Origin: Candidatus Methanomethylophilus alvi Mx1201
Lineage (GTDB): Archaea; Thermoplasmatota; Thermoplasmata; Methanomassiliicoccales; Methanomethylophilaceae
Assembly (NCBI RefSeq): GCF_000300255.2
Contig: NC_020913.1
Location: 556,692 to 620,691, forward strand
Direction of reading: 5' to 3'
Length of the DNA stretch: 64,000 bases
Part shown: positions 24,458-32,519 of the stretch, piece after piece
Layout: every line of letters starts with the position of its first letter
Numbering within the stretch: position 1 is the first letter of the stretch
Translations under genes and position numbers: made by a program
The notes under the pieces: generated by a model
Database searches by the model: none
The model's input: only the letters and a program-made list of their open reading frames with translations
What the model was told of the DNA's origin: nothing

Positions 24458-25987
24458 ATGACTTCTTTCGAAGACCTCGGGGTATCCCCCGATATAGTAA
24501 GGGCTGCGGCCGACATGGGTTGGACGGAGCCCACCCCCGTACAGATGGAGGCGGTCCCCGCCGGATTGGAAGGACGCGACCTCATAGCCAAGGCGCAGAC
24601 CGGTACCGGTAAGACCGGCGCATATTCCATGATCACTATGACCAGGGCGAAGCCCGGGTCGAAGGTCCCGTCCGTCCTCATCATCGCCCCCACCAGGGAG
24701 CTCGCCATGCAGGTGGATGCGGAGATCAGGAAACTGTCCAAGCGCTCCGGCCACTGCAGCGTCCCAGTGTACGGAGGGGCGGACATGCGCAGGCAGTCCG
24801 ACGACATCCGCAGGGGCGCCGACATCATAGTGGGGACCCCCGGCCGCCTGAGGGACATGTGCGAGAGGGGGATACTGGTCCTCGACAGGGTCAGCGAGGT
24901 CGTCATCGACGAGGCGGACCGCATGATGGAGATGGGTTTCGAGGACGACCTCGACGCCGTGCTGGAACATGTGCCCAAGGAGAGGCACACCATGATGTTC
25001 AGCGCCACCATGACGCGTGCCGTCGAGAGGCTCGAGAAGGACATGCTCGACGACCCGGCGGTCGTGGACGCCTCCGACGGGAACGCCGTCACCGGCCTCA
25101 CCAAGCAGTACGTGGTCAAATGCAGGAGGGACGAGAAGAAGGACATGCTGAGGGAGATCCTTTCCAAAGGCACTCCCAAGGCCATCGTCTTCTGTGCCAC
25201 CAAGACCATGGTGGACGACCTGTTCCAGGAGTTCAGGGACGACGCGAAGGCGGGGACCCTCCACGGGGACATGCCCCAGTCGCTCAGGGAGAGGGTCATC
25301 AGGAACTTCAGGGACAACAGGGTCCTCGTTCTGATCGCCACCGACGTGGCCGCCAGGGGTCTGGACATCGAGGACGTCGACCTGGTGGTCAACTACGACG
25401 CACCGTCCAGGGCGGATACCTACATCCACAGGATCGGCAGGACCGGCCGCGCCGGCAGGGAGGGGGTATCCCTCACACTCGCCACCAAGAGGGACATGGA
25501 TTTCGTCCGTGACTACGAGCACGAGATCGGCATGAGGATCAGGGCCATCGACGTGGACGACATAGAACCCTTCGAGACCGTCCACGAGCCGGTCAGGAGG
25601 GAGAGGAGGCCGCAGCGTGGGGAGAGGCAGGCATCCGCGGACAGGGTGAAGGCCCCCCGCGGGAAGAAGGCCGGGAAGGAGAGCGCCAGGCCCCAGAGGT
25701 CCGACGACCGCATGGTGGTGGAGGTCAACGTCGGGAAGAACGACGACGTCAACAGGACCCAGCTGGCCGATTTCATAAGGAAGAGGGCGGGACTCGGGGA
25801 GGGCGATATCGGAAAGGTCGGACTCGGTACGGCCTCGTCCTTCGTGGAGGTCCCGGCGGATGCGGCGGACCTCGTCATCGAGTCCGTCGGAGGCAGCGTC
25901 TTCGGAGGAAAGACCGTCACCTGCGACTACGCCCCCGAGAAGAAGAAGTTCGCCGACCGCTACGGCGGGAAGAATCGCACCGCCTGA
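24458..25987 (+). CDS. DEAD-box RNA helicase with DbpA-like RNA-binding domain
   Basis: A 509-aa ATP-dependent RNA helicase. Visible motifs in order: Q-motif region (PTPVQMEAVP), motif I AQTGTGKT, Ia PTRELAMQ, GTPGRL, DEAD as VIDEADRM, SAT as FSATM, ATDVAARGLD and HRIGRTGRAGR. A basic linker of about 50 residues follows. The C-terminal 75 residues (VVEVNVGKNDDVNRTQLADFI...VTCDYAPEKKK) match the DbpA RNA-binding fold, which binds rRNA hairpins in bacterial homologs. A role in ribosome assembly or RNA remodelling is likely. It stands alone, with a terminator following. Confidence 0.93.
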   Translation: MTSFEDLGVSPDIVRAAADMGWTEPTPVQMEAVPAGLEGRDLIAKAQTGTGKTGAYSMITMTRAKPGSKVPSVLIIAPTRELAMQVDAEIRKLSKRSGHCSVPVYGGADMRRQSDDIRRGADIIVGTPGRLRDMCERGILVLDRVSEVVIDEADRMMEMGFEDDLDAVLEHVPKERHTMMFSATMTRAVERLEKDMLDDPAVVDASDGNAVTGLTKQYVVKCRRDEKKDMLREILSKGTPKAIVFCATKTMVDDLFQEFRDDAKAGTLHGDMPQSLRERVIRNFRDNRVLVLIATDVAARGLDIEDVDLVVNYDAPSRADTYIHRIGRTGRAGREGVSLTLATKRDMDFVRDYEHEIGMRIRAIDVDDIEPFETVHEPVRRERRPQRGERQASADRVKAPRGKKAGKESARPQRSDDRMVVEVNVGKNDDVNRTQLADFIRKRAGLGEGDIGKVGLGTASSFVEVPADAADLVIESVGGSVFGGKTVTCDYAPEKKKFADRYGGKNRTA

Positions 25988-26027
25988 TCCCGGGCGGCGC
26001 ATGCGGTGAACGGTCCCCTTCTCTCCA

Positions 26028-26058
26028 GGGGTCCCGTCCGAGGGGCGGGCCCCTTTTT
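26028..26058 (+). terminator. Terminator of the helicase gene
   Basis: GGGG(T)CCCG pairs with CGGGCCCC and is followed by TTTTT. It lies about 40 bases after the helicase stop. Confidence 0.7.
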
Positions 26059-26123
26059 CCTCCTCTTTGACGAGGGTTTATGAACACACACGGCATGTTC
26101 CAGATGCTATAGAGAGGGGCGAT

Positions 26124-26993
26124 ATGCAAATGGGTCTGTTCAAGAGGAAGCCTGCCGAGGAGGAGCCGAAGGTCGAGGCGCCCGTCCTCAGGGACGGCGA
26201 CGGCTGGAGGGTGTGCGTCCATTACGGGGACATGATGTTCGACAAGGGGGAGATACCGTACGCGGTGGATTTCTGGACGGAGGCGGTGGACCGCTTCGAC
26301 GGCTCCGACAAGGCGTTCGGCAGCATGTGCCAGGGGATCGCCGACCGTGTCGTTGGATGCTGCTGGAGGGAGTCCAGGGGAGGTTCCGTCTGCCCCGTAA
26401 ACCTGGTGGCCCGCATAGAGTCGGAGATCGAGGTCAAATGGCCGGAGATCTCGAAGGAGGGCAGCATAACCCAGAAGGTCTTCGACGGCCTCATGGCGAA
26501 GATGAGTTCCTGCGACACCGTGGAGCATGTGGTCATGATATTCATGGACGCATGCTTCTGCCAGATCGGGTATATGGGCAACGCCCCGGACATAAGGGAG
26601 GTCCCCGTCAGGTGCGGTGACATAATAGCCAGGTCGGCGGACGCCGATGCGGCCATAGACATGTTGGCCGACCCGAAGGACAGGAGGGGGATGAACCCCC
26701 GTTCCGCACATCGCTCCATACTCCTGTTCAGGGAGTACTTCTCGGACCTGAGGAACGGGGTGGAGATCGCCCTCGGCGGGAAGACCCAGAAGGAGATCGA
26801 CGACGCGGTGGCCTACTGGGAGGGGCACCGCAGGGAGAGGGTCGACCATCTGGCGAGAGGGGTGGAGGAGAAGAGCCAGTATGCCTCCGCCACCGCCTTC
26901 GGCAGGAAACAGCACGGCCGTGCCTGCTACATCGAGATAGCGGATTTCGTGGAGGAGTACTTCTCCATGGACGGGAACGTCCCTTCCCGGTGA
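26124..26993 (+). CDS. Hypothetical protein, 289 aa
   Basis: I do not recognise the family. The protein begins MQMGLFKRKPAEEEP, an acidic/basic tail common in cytoplasmic archaeal proteins. Several helical segments follow, with pairs of cysteines (MCQGIADRVVGCCW, SCDTVEH, DACFCQIG). No membrane segment is visible. The start at 26124 is supported by GAGGGG about 5 bases upstream. Longer versions beginning at a TTG at 26067 are unlikely. Codon use matches the neighbours, so it is a resident gene. Confidence 0.7.
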   Translation: MQMGLFKRKPAEEEPKVEAPVLRDGDGWRVCVHYGDMMFDKGEIPYAVDFWTEAVDRFDGSDKAFGSMCQGIADRVVGCCWRESRGGSVCPVNLVARIESEIEVKWPEISKEGSITQKVFDGLMAKMSSCDTVEHVVMIFMDACFCQIGYMGNAPDIREVPVRCGDIIARSADADAAIDMLADPKDRRGMNPRSAHRSILLFREYFSDLRNGVEIALGGKTQKEIDDAVAYWEGHRRERVDHLARGVEEKSQYASATAFGRKQHGRACYIEIADFVEEYFSMDGNVPSR

Positions 26994-27054
26994 CATCCTA
27001 TTCAAAAGATACAAATAATGTACCACGGTACACGCAGACAGAGGCGAAACAACA

Positions 27055-27192
27055 ATGGCTATGAGCAAGAAGCAGCTCGCCAGGAAGGCCAAGTCCAAGA
27101 AGGCGGAGGAGGAGAAGCTCGCCGCCGCGGCCAGCTCCGGAGACGAAGCCGCCAAGGCCAGACTCGAGAGGCTGCAGAAGAAGAAAAAGTGA
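27055..27192 (+). CDS. Small basic Lys/Ala-rich protein, 45 aa
   Basis: An ATG-started frame of 45 codons encodes MAMSKKQLARKAKSKK, then an acidic-alanine stretch and a terminal KKKK. More than a quarter of its residues are lysine, and it is predicted to be helical and nucleic-acid-binding-like. C-ending codons (AAG, GCC, GAG) match highly expressed host genes, which supports real coding. A TACAAATAATG-like promoter lies about 35-45 bases upstream. Function is unknown. Confidence 0.6.
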   Translation: MAMSKKQLARKAKSKKAEEEKLAAAASSGDEAAKARLERLQKKKK

Positions 27193-27488
27193 AACCGTTC
27201 ACGGGGCCCCAGGGTCCCGATCCCTCCCGATGTGCCAGGGCCGAGACGTGCACCGGGATCCAAACGCATGTCGCCGTCTGCGGCGCAGTCCCGGCCGACC
27301 TATGTACACGATTGTTAGGATATATTTGTGATCGCAACATAGTTACTGTGGTTTAACGGTGATTGTATACTTGTGCTTTCCCACCCTCTTAAATAATATG
27401 ACAATGTAAAGAGCTTGATAAACGCGTGATAGGTGTTGTAATTCATTACAACGTCTACCGCAGACGTTTGATCATTGGAGGAAAAACA
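27193..27488. other. Spacer before the low-GC surface-protein cluster
   Basis: About 300 bases. The first half is GC-rich with a weak GGGGCCCCAGGGTCCC hairpin near 27203. The second half turns sharply AT-rich and holds TATA-like boxes (AGGATATATTTG near 27317, TTAAATAATATG near 27390). No gene was found. Confidence 0.5.
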
Positions 27489-28208
27489 ATGGAGAATATT
27501 AGGGGGGGGGCATATGAGGGCGGCTCCAAAAGGAAGAAGCTCCTCGTCCCCATCATCGCTCTGATGCTGTGCGCAGTAGCGGTCATCGGGGCAGGTTATG
27601 CATATTCATCCTCTGTTACTGTTGAGAATAACAAGGTAGCAGGAGGAGAATTATCTATAGACATAAATGGAGAAGGAAGTGCTTTCCTTGCAGATCCTTC
27701 AGTAGACATCATATTTGTGCAGGAAAAGACCTATAACAAGGCATCTCCTTCCAGCTCTGTCAAAATTACTGCAAGCGGTCACGATGACGTAATCTCTAAT
27801 GTAACGGTTAATCTCGGGGATGGAGCAAAAGCATCTTTGTTAGGGGATGCTAGTGTAAAGGTGTCAAATAGGGCTGGTGAAGATACAACAAAGATTACAG
27901 TCACTGTAAGCACTTCCAATATCGATCTAGGCAATGGAAGTACTCTCTCCGAACTCATAAAAGAGTACGTGTTTGTATGGAAGATCGATGGTAACTACAG
28001 TTACACAGAAGTAAACGGTATCAATGGCTCATCCAATGTTAACGTAACTATCCCTACTGGTTCTTCTGATGTTGTGGTTGAATGTACTATGTATGCGGTC
28101 ATATCCGGCGTAGTATTCAATTCCGGAGATGTCAAAACAATGGTGGATAACATCAACACCCATTCTGACATAGATGTGAAGTTCGAAGTAACGACCACGG
28201 CTTCTTGA
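27489..28208 (+). CDS. Secreted TasA/camelysin-like surface protein, paralog 1
   Basis: A 239-aa exported protein. The N-terminus has a basic patch SKRKK, a hydrophobic segment ending IGAGYAYSS, and then VTVENNKVAGGELSIDING. This order (signal segment, Y-A-Y-S, a strand with NN, A/G-G-x-L) is the pattern of bacterial TasA/camelysin fibre subunits and their archaeal pilin relatives. The rest is strand- and Ser/Thr-rich, with no cysteine outside the signal. GGAGG precedes ATG 27489. The gene is markedly more AT-rich than the flanks. It is the first of three tandem paralogs. Family assignment is by pattern only. Confidence 0.7.
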   Translation: MENIRGGAYEGGSKRKKLLVPIIALMLCAVAVIGAGYAYSSSVTVENNKVAGGELSIDINGEGSAFLADPSVDIIFVQEKTYNKASPSSSVKITASGHDDVISNVTVNLGDGAKASLLGDASVKVSNRAGEDTTKITVTVSTSNIDLGNGSTLSELIKEYVFVWKIDGNYSYTEVNGINGSSNVNVTIPTGSSDVVVECTMYAVISGVVFNSGDVKTMVDNINTHSDIDVKFEVTTTAS

Positions 28209-28215
28209 AACATTT

Positions 28216-28238
28216 GTGGCCTTCGGGCCACTTCTATT
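28216..28238 (+). terminator. UUCG-loop hairpin between surface-protein genes 1 and 2
   Basis: GTGGCC-TTCG-GGCCAC is followed by TTCTATT. It begins 7 bases after one stop and ends 20 bases before the next ATG, leaving little room for a separate promoter. Confidence 0.75.
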
Positions 28239-28251
28239 TTTTGGTGATCAA

Positions 28252-29019
28252 ATGAACGCAAGTGAAAACGAGAACAGTCACAAGAAGAAATTAATCGTGC
28301 CGATTATTGCGATTATGCTTTGTGCGGTTGCAGTGATCGGAGTCGGTTATGCATACACTTCCGATGTTCATGTAAACGGGAATACCTTAAATGGAGGAGA
28401 TCTCCAAATAGATTATACTGCGAATTCAGAGGGTGGAAAAACACATGCGATATTCTATTCCTCTGATTCTTCTATCGATGTAACCTTTGTAACAGACAGG
28501 ACATACGATGCAGGGCCCGATGGTTCCATTACCGGTCCCACTACAACTGTTGAATTTGGCGGTAGCAGCAGTGATAGCAAATCATCGTATATCGGAACAA
28601 TGGTTGTTACCATAACTAGTTCCCAGTACACTACTGGAACTGCATCCATGTCGATTAAGGTTGATGCTCCTGAAAATGTAAGTGGCTCTATTGGGGACAT
28701 ACATGTTGGATCTACGTATGTTCTTTCCGATATCGTGGAAAGTATAACTGTTGTTGCAAAACAAGGTGGCACCGATCTGGGGACTCAGATTTTCGATATT
28801 GCTCACATGGGCTCTGGGGATCCAATGAAGTTTGAAGAACGTTCCATCACAGACATAAATCCTGATTCTGGAGCAACTGTGTCTTTTGAGATGACTCTTA
28901 ATCTCAAGGACAGCAGTCCGAAAGCCTTGAGTGGAAATGACACTATTTCCAGCATTATCAGTGCATTTGAGTCGATAAAATTCAATGTGACTGCTTCTGT
29001 TGAAGGTGTCGCTTCCTGA
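28252..29019 (+). CDS. Secreted TasA/camelysin-like surface protein, paralog 2
   Basis: A 255-aa paralog of the preceding protein. The N-terminus HKKKLIVPIIAIMLCAVAVIG is nearly identical to that of paralog 1. The predicted mature start GYAYTSDVHVNGNTLNGGDLQIDY again follows the Y-A-Y, N-x-L, G-G-x-L order. The middle is Ser/Thr/Gly-rich beta structure. GGTGATCAA precedes ATG 28252 as a ribosome site. The divergent C-terminal part compared with paralog 1 suggests diversifying surface exposure or different subunit roles. Confidence 0.7.
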   Translation: MNASENENSHKKKLIVPIIAIMLCAVAVIGVGYAYTSDVHVNGNTLNGGDLQIDYTANSEGGKTHAIFYSSDSSIDVTFVTDRTYDAGPDGSITGPTTTVEFGGSSSDSKSSYIGTMVVTITSSQYTTGTASMSIKVDAPENVSGSIGDIHVGSTYVLSDIVESITVVAKQGGTDLGTQIFDIAHMGSGDPMKFEERSITDINPDSGATVSFEMTLNLKDSSPKALSGNDTISSIISAFESIKFNVTASVEGVAS

Positions 29020-29031
29020 AATTAAACAGAG

Positions 29032-29056
29032 AGGGGGTCTAAACCCCCTTTCTTTA
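29032..29056 (+). terminator. Hairpin between surface-protein genes 2 and 3
   Basis: AGGGGGT-CTAA-ACCCCCT is followed by TTCTTTA, between the stop of paralog 2 and ATG 29075. Confidence 0.7.
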
Positions 29057-29074
29057 TTGTTTGGAGTAATCCAT

Positions 29075-29749
29075 ATGGATCAATACAGCGAAGATGAAAA
29101 TCAGGGTAAAAAGAAACTTCTGATCCCTCTCTTGATTTTACTGCTTTGTGCAGTTTCTATGATCGGTGCAGGGTATGCTGTAACCAACATTCTGAATGTC
29201 AACGACAATGATGTAGACAGCGGATATATCTATGTCAACTACGATGGCGCCGGACCCATATTCAACAGTGCGGATGGGAAGGTAATTATCTTTTCCAATT
29301 CTTCCACTTGGGAATATGTGGATGACGGCTCGGGATCTGTGTATAAAGAGTCGGTTTCTGTGAAGGCACATGCTTTCGGAGATAATGCCGATGAAGAGGA
29401 CAACAGCGTCCTATTGGGTAGTGCACCTATTGTCTATAAGCAGTCTGGGGTAGAACTGAAGTCCGTTAAGGTGTCTGTAATAGCCAATGGTGATCAGGAA
29501 GATGTTGATGTTGTAAAGAACATCATCGTCGGGTTCACTGTAGATGGCGAGGATGTGTCAATCAATGGCGATGCTGTAAGTCTGGACATATCTACTCTGA
29601 GTTTTGATGAACAAGGAGTCTCCACTACATCGTATGATGTTGTTGCACACATCAATAAGGAAGTGTTGGATTCCAGTGATATAGATGTCCTCACTTCTGC
29701 ATTGAGCAACGTGTCGTTCTCAGTATCGTTTGTTGCCTCCAGCGATTAA
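29075..29749 (+). CDS. Secreted TasA/camelysin-like surface protein, paralog 3
   Basis: A 224-aa paralog with the same export segment (GKKKLLIPLLILLLCAVSMIG). The mature part begins GYAVTNILNVNDNDVDSGYIYVNYD, a more diverged form of the pattern in the two preceding genes. The C-terminal half is acidic with alternating strands. TTGGAGTAATCC precedes ATG 29075. Stop is TAA. A very stable hairpin follows and closes the three-gene cluster. Confidence 0.68.
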   Translation: MDQYSEDENQGKKKLLIPLLILLLCAVSMIGAGYAVTNILNVNDNDVDSGYIYVNYDGAGPIFNSADGKVIIFSNSSTWEYVDDGSGSVYKESVSVKAHAFGDNADEEDNSVLLGSAPIVYKQSGVELKSVKVSVIANGDQEDVDVVKNIIVGFTVDGEDVSINGDAVSLDISTLSFDEQGVSTTSYDVVAHINKEVLDSSDIDVLTSALSNVSFSVSFVASSD

Positions 29750-29757
29750 ACCTAAAA

Positions 29758-29797
29758 GATATTGGCGGATAATCCGCCAATATCCATTACTTTTTAC
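29758..29797 (+). terminator. Strong terminator after surface-protein gene 3
   Basis: A perfect 12-base stem GATATTGGCGGA / TCCGCCAATATC with a 3-base loop is followed by a T-rich stretch (TTTTTACTT). Confidence 0.85.
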
Positions 29798-29939
29798 TTA
29801 TGTTTGGAATATGCAGAACAATAGTCGGATTGGCACCTGTTCCAGACGGTACCCAATTGAAGTTAGGATTTACAATAAGATTCAGTGTGTTCAGGAGGTA
29901 TACTTTTGGTCATCTAGCCGATCTTAGCTCCGTATGGGC

Positions 29940-30509
29940 CGCAGAACTCGGAATCCGGCAGGATCACGGCCATCGGCAGATTGATGTAGAATACCCAGTG
30001 CCAGCCGATGTATTCCGTTATATATCCACCGAGGACCGGTCCCAGACCCATCCCGATGCCGAATACGGCACCGAGCATGCCCTGCATCCTGGCTCTTTTG
30101 GCCGGTTCGTAGAGGTCGGCCACCGCCGCGGTGGCCACAGGTATCAGGATCCCTCCTCCGAGACCCTGCAGGGCGCGGCATGCGATCATCATCTCCATGC
30201 TGGCGGACATGCCCGCCAGCAGGGACCCTGCAACGAACAGTGCCAGTCCGACGAGGAATACCGGTTCCTCCCGTACAGGTCGGAAAGTTTCCCAGAGATG
30301 GGAATCATCACGGTCTCGCACAGCATGTATGCCGTGATCATCCAGGAGTACAGGGCGGTACCGTTCAGCTCGCTGGCTATCGTCGCACCGCATGTGCTGA
30401 CTATGGTGCCGTCCAGACATGCTATGAGCATCGCCAGCGTAAGGCCCACCATTATCGTGCTGCGGACCTTCGGGTCGATGTTCTCGTATGTTATTTATTT
30501 AGCAGACAT
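29940..30509 (-). pseudogene. Decayed MFS exporter (DHA2-like), N-terminal part
   Basis: The minus strand encodes the N-terminal half of a drug:H+ antiporter: DGTIVSTCGATIASELN, WMITAYMLCETVMIPISGKLSDLYGR, then in another frame LVGLALFVAGSLLAGMS, ACRALQGLGGGILIPV and GPVLGGYITEYIGWHWVFYINLP. Three lesions are visible. An in-frame TAA is codon 5 after ATG 30509 (ATG TCT GCT AAA TAA). A frameshift lies near 30265, after LYGR. Homology is lost after NLPMAV near 29960, so about the last two-thirds is missing. It lies downstream of a MarR-type regulator gene on the same strand. Confidence 0.85.
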
Positions 30510-30702
30510 ACGATCGGGCCCATGGAATGGTGATATTTATAAGTTTATCATTAAACTAAAAATACCATACAATTAGATGGTATTTTACCATTATGCGGTT
30601 GATAATAATGGAAAAATTTCAGATATTTATTGTTATTCGATAAAATATCAGTAAATGGTTTTTTTCGGACGGTTCCACATACATCAATAATATCAACTAT
30701 TT

Positions 30703-31623
30703 TTAGCAATGAAACGTCAGACCGAAGTTGGCATTCTCGCGGTGCATCAGGTCCTTCCTGTCGGAGAATTCCTGCGAAAGTGTGTCTATACGGCGGTTGA
30801 TGCGAGAAGCATACTCCTCTAGTTGGTTGATCTCCTCCTTGTCGAAATCGTCGAAGATCTTGGAGAACGTCTCGCAGGAGATCCTCTTGCAGGACTCGTA
30901 CATCTCCTCCCCCTTCTCCGTCAGGGCCAGGGAACCGAGCTTGTTGTTGCTCTCGTTCACCACGATCCCCTGGTCGGTGAGCTCCTTGACGATCATCGAT
31001 ATGCGGGACTTGTCCACGGGCAGACGGGCGCTGAGATCCCTCTGGGATATGTGCGGGTGGTACCCGACCTCCATTATTATGGGGAGCTGGTGGGGCTTGA
31101 GGCCGATCTCCCACGTGTATACCGAGACCATGTTCCTGACGCACTTGGCCAGTTTTTCGGGGAAGTACATGAGGGATTTGGGCATATCTATGCCGGGGAG
31201 CCTGTCGTCAAGGAACGAGGGCCCGTTCTTATCCAAGACGTCCCCTTTCTCGGAGAACGGATCGAAGGGAGGGTACCCTTTCCTCATGGCCGCGATCTCC
31301 CCGCTGTTGGCCCATCTCCTTACGGTGCTCTGGCTGCAGCCTGAGGCTTCCGCCGCCTCCCTTATGCTCTTCCCGCGGGACAGGAAGTCCATGGCCACAT
31401 CCACCTTGCCCGTCTCCGTGCGCAGTCCTTCATAGGACGTGCCGGTGCGGCTGTTGAAGGTGCGGCCGCATTCCTTGCACAGGAACTTGCGGACGGTCTC
31501 CCCTCCGGCCTTGTATGTCCCGTTCCCCACTACGTTCCCTTCCCCGGTCATGCAGTATTTGGGACACTCGGGGTTGGGGCACGATACATACGTGAATCGT
31601 TGTTTGGGGCCTCTTTTTCCCAT
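30703..31623 (-). CDS. DNA-binding protein: IS1-like zinc ribbon/HTH fused to MarR-type domain
   Basis: A 306-aa protein with two DNA-binding modules. Residues about 12-60 form a zinc ribbon (CPNPEC...C and FLCKECGRTF). An InsA/transposase-like HTH follows (SIREAAEASGCSQSTVRRWANSGE), as at the start of IS1-type transposases. The C-terminal 150 residues resemble MarR: HISQRDLSARLPVDKSRISMIVKELTDQGIV, then LTEKGEEMYESC. I chose ATG 31623; a TTG at 31641 is the alternative. A TTATAAATACGG promoter lies upstream. The decayed MFS exporter downstream is a plausible former target. No transposase catalytic domain is present. Confidence 0.8.
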   Translation of the reverse strand: MGKRGPKQRFTYVSCPNPECPKYCMTGEGNVVGNGTYKAGGETVRKFLCKECGRTFNSRTGTSYEGLRTETGKVDVAMDFLSRGKSIREAAEASGCSQSTVRRWANSGEIAAMRKGYPPFDPFSEKGDVLDKNGPSFLDDRLPGIDMPKSLMYFPEKLAKCVRNMVSVYTWEIGLKPHQLPIIMEVGYHPHISQRDLSARLPVDKSRISMIVKELTDQGIVVNESNNKLGSLALTEKGEEMYESCKRISCETFSKIFDDFDKEEINQLEEYASRINRRIDTLSQEFSDRKDLMHRENANFGLTFHC

Positions 31624-31859
31624 GGGTGCGGTTAATGTCAACCACCGTATTTATAAGTTATTTTTTAAACTTCATAAACCACAAATGGATTTTGTTTTTT
31701 AGAAAACTTAACACACATAGCATGTGCCAGAAAGGGACCGCTGCTTTGTGGGTCCAGTGCACACCATCCGGCCCCTTTCCGTCGATTATATAAACTATAA
31801 ACTCCACGTCTGATGGATAAAGGGGGATATGCATCACCGGTCCGACCGATGTACATGAT

Positions 31860-32519
31860 ATGAAGACCGTTTCCGGCGCGTTTGTCATAGTGGCGACGCT
31901 GGCCATTTCGGCCCTGGTCCTGACGGGAGGGGCGTATTCCCTCACCAGCAGCGTGGACATCAGCGGAAACCAGATGCTGTCCGACGGCTATGTCCTGGAC
32001 ATCTATTCGGATACGGAAGGCACGACCCTCTCCGACGGGAAGACCCTTTTCGCCGATGCGAACATCTATTACAGGACCGTGGGGGATACAGTGAACGTAT
32101 CCTCCGAGAAAGGTAATGTCGGGAGCGATCCGAACCACAGTCTTTCCGCTGTGAAGGAGGACAGGTATCTGATGATCTCGTCGTCCGGATCCGACGGCAT
32201 CTCCGTGGAGTGCAGGATGAAGGACCCCGGTTCCGGGGAGTATGTCTCTCTGGGTCTGTCCGATATCCCGCCCTTCATAAGTTCCCTGGAGGTGGTTCTG
32301 ACCAATGGGACCGATTCGTACTCGGTGACACTGTACGACCTCGAGACGTCGGTCGTATCCGGAAAGGCGTCCTTCGAAGGATTGAGCATGGTACCCGGGG
32401 AATATTACGCCATCTCCGTCGACATCACTTTGAAAGACGTCCCGGTAAGTTCGGACGATTCCTGGAAGGATTCCGCCCCTTCCTTCAGTTTCATATTCGC
32501 CGCGGAGGCGGGTGCATGA
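31860..32519 (+). CDS. Secreted TasA/camelysin-like surface protein, paralog 4
   Basis: A 219-aa exported protein with a signal segment (VIVATLAISALVLTGG) and a mature start AYSLTSSVDISGNQMLSDGYVLDIYSD. This fits the A-Y-S, N-x-x, G-x-x-L-x-I pattern of the cluster at 27.5-29.7 kb. Unlike those genes it has high GC and host-like codons. TTATATAAAC lies about 65-75 bases upstream. Its stop overlaps the ATG of the next gene (ATGA), so the two are co-translated. Family membership is suggested by pattern only. Confidence 0.65.
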   Translation: MKTVSGAFVIVATLAISALVLTGGAYSLTSSVDISGNQMLSDGYVLDIYSDTEGTTLSDGKTLFADANIYYRTVGDTVNVSSEKGNVGSDPNHSLSAVKEDRYLMISSSGSDGISVECRMKDPGSGEYVSLGLSDIPPFISSLEVVLTNGTDSYSVTLYDLETSVVSGKASFEGLSMVPGEYYAISVDITLKDVPVSSDDSWKDSAPSFSFIFAAEAGA

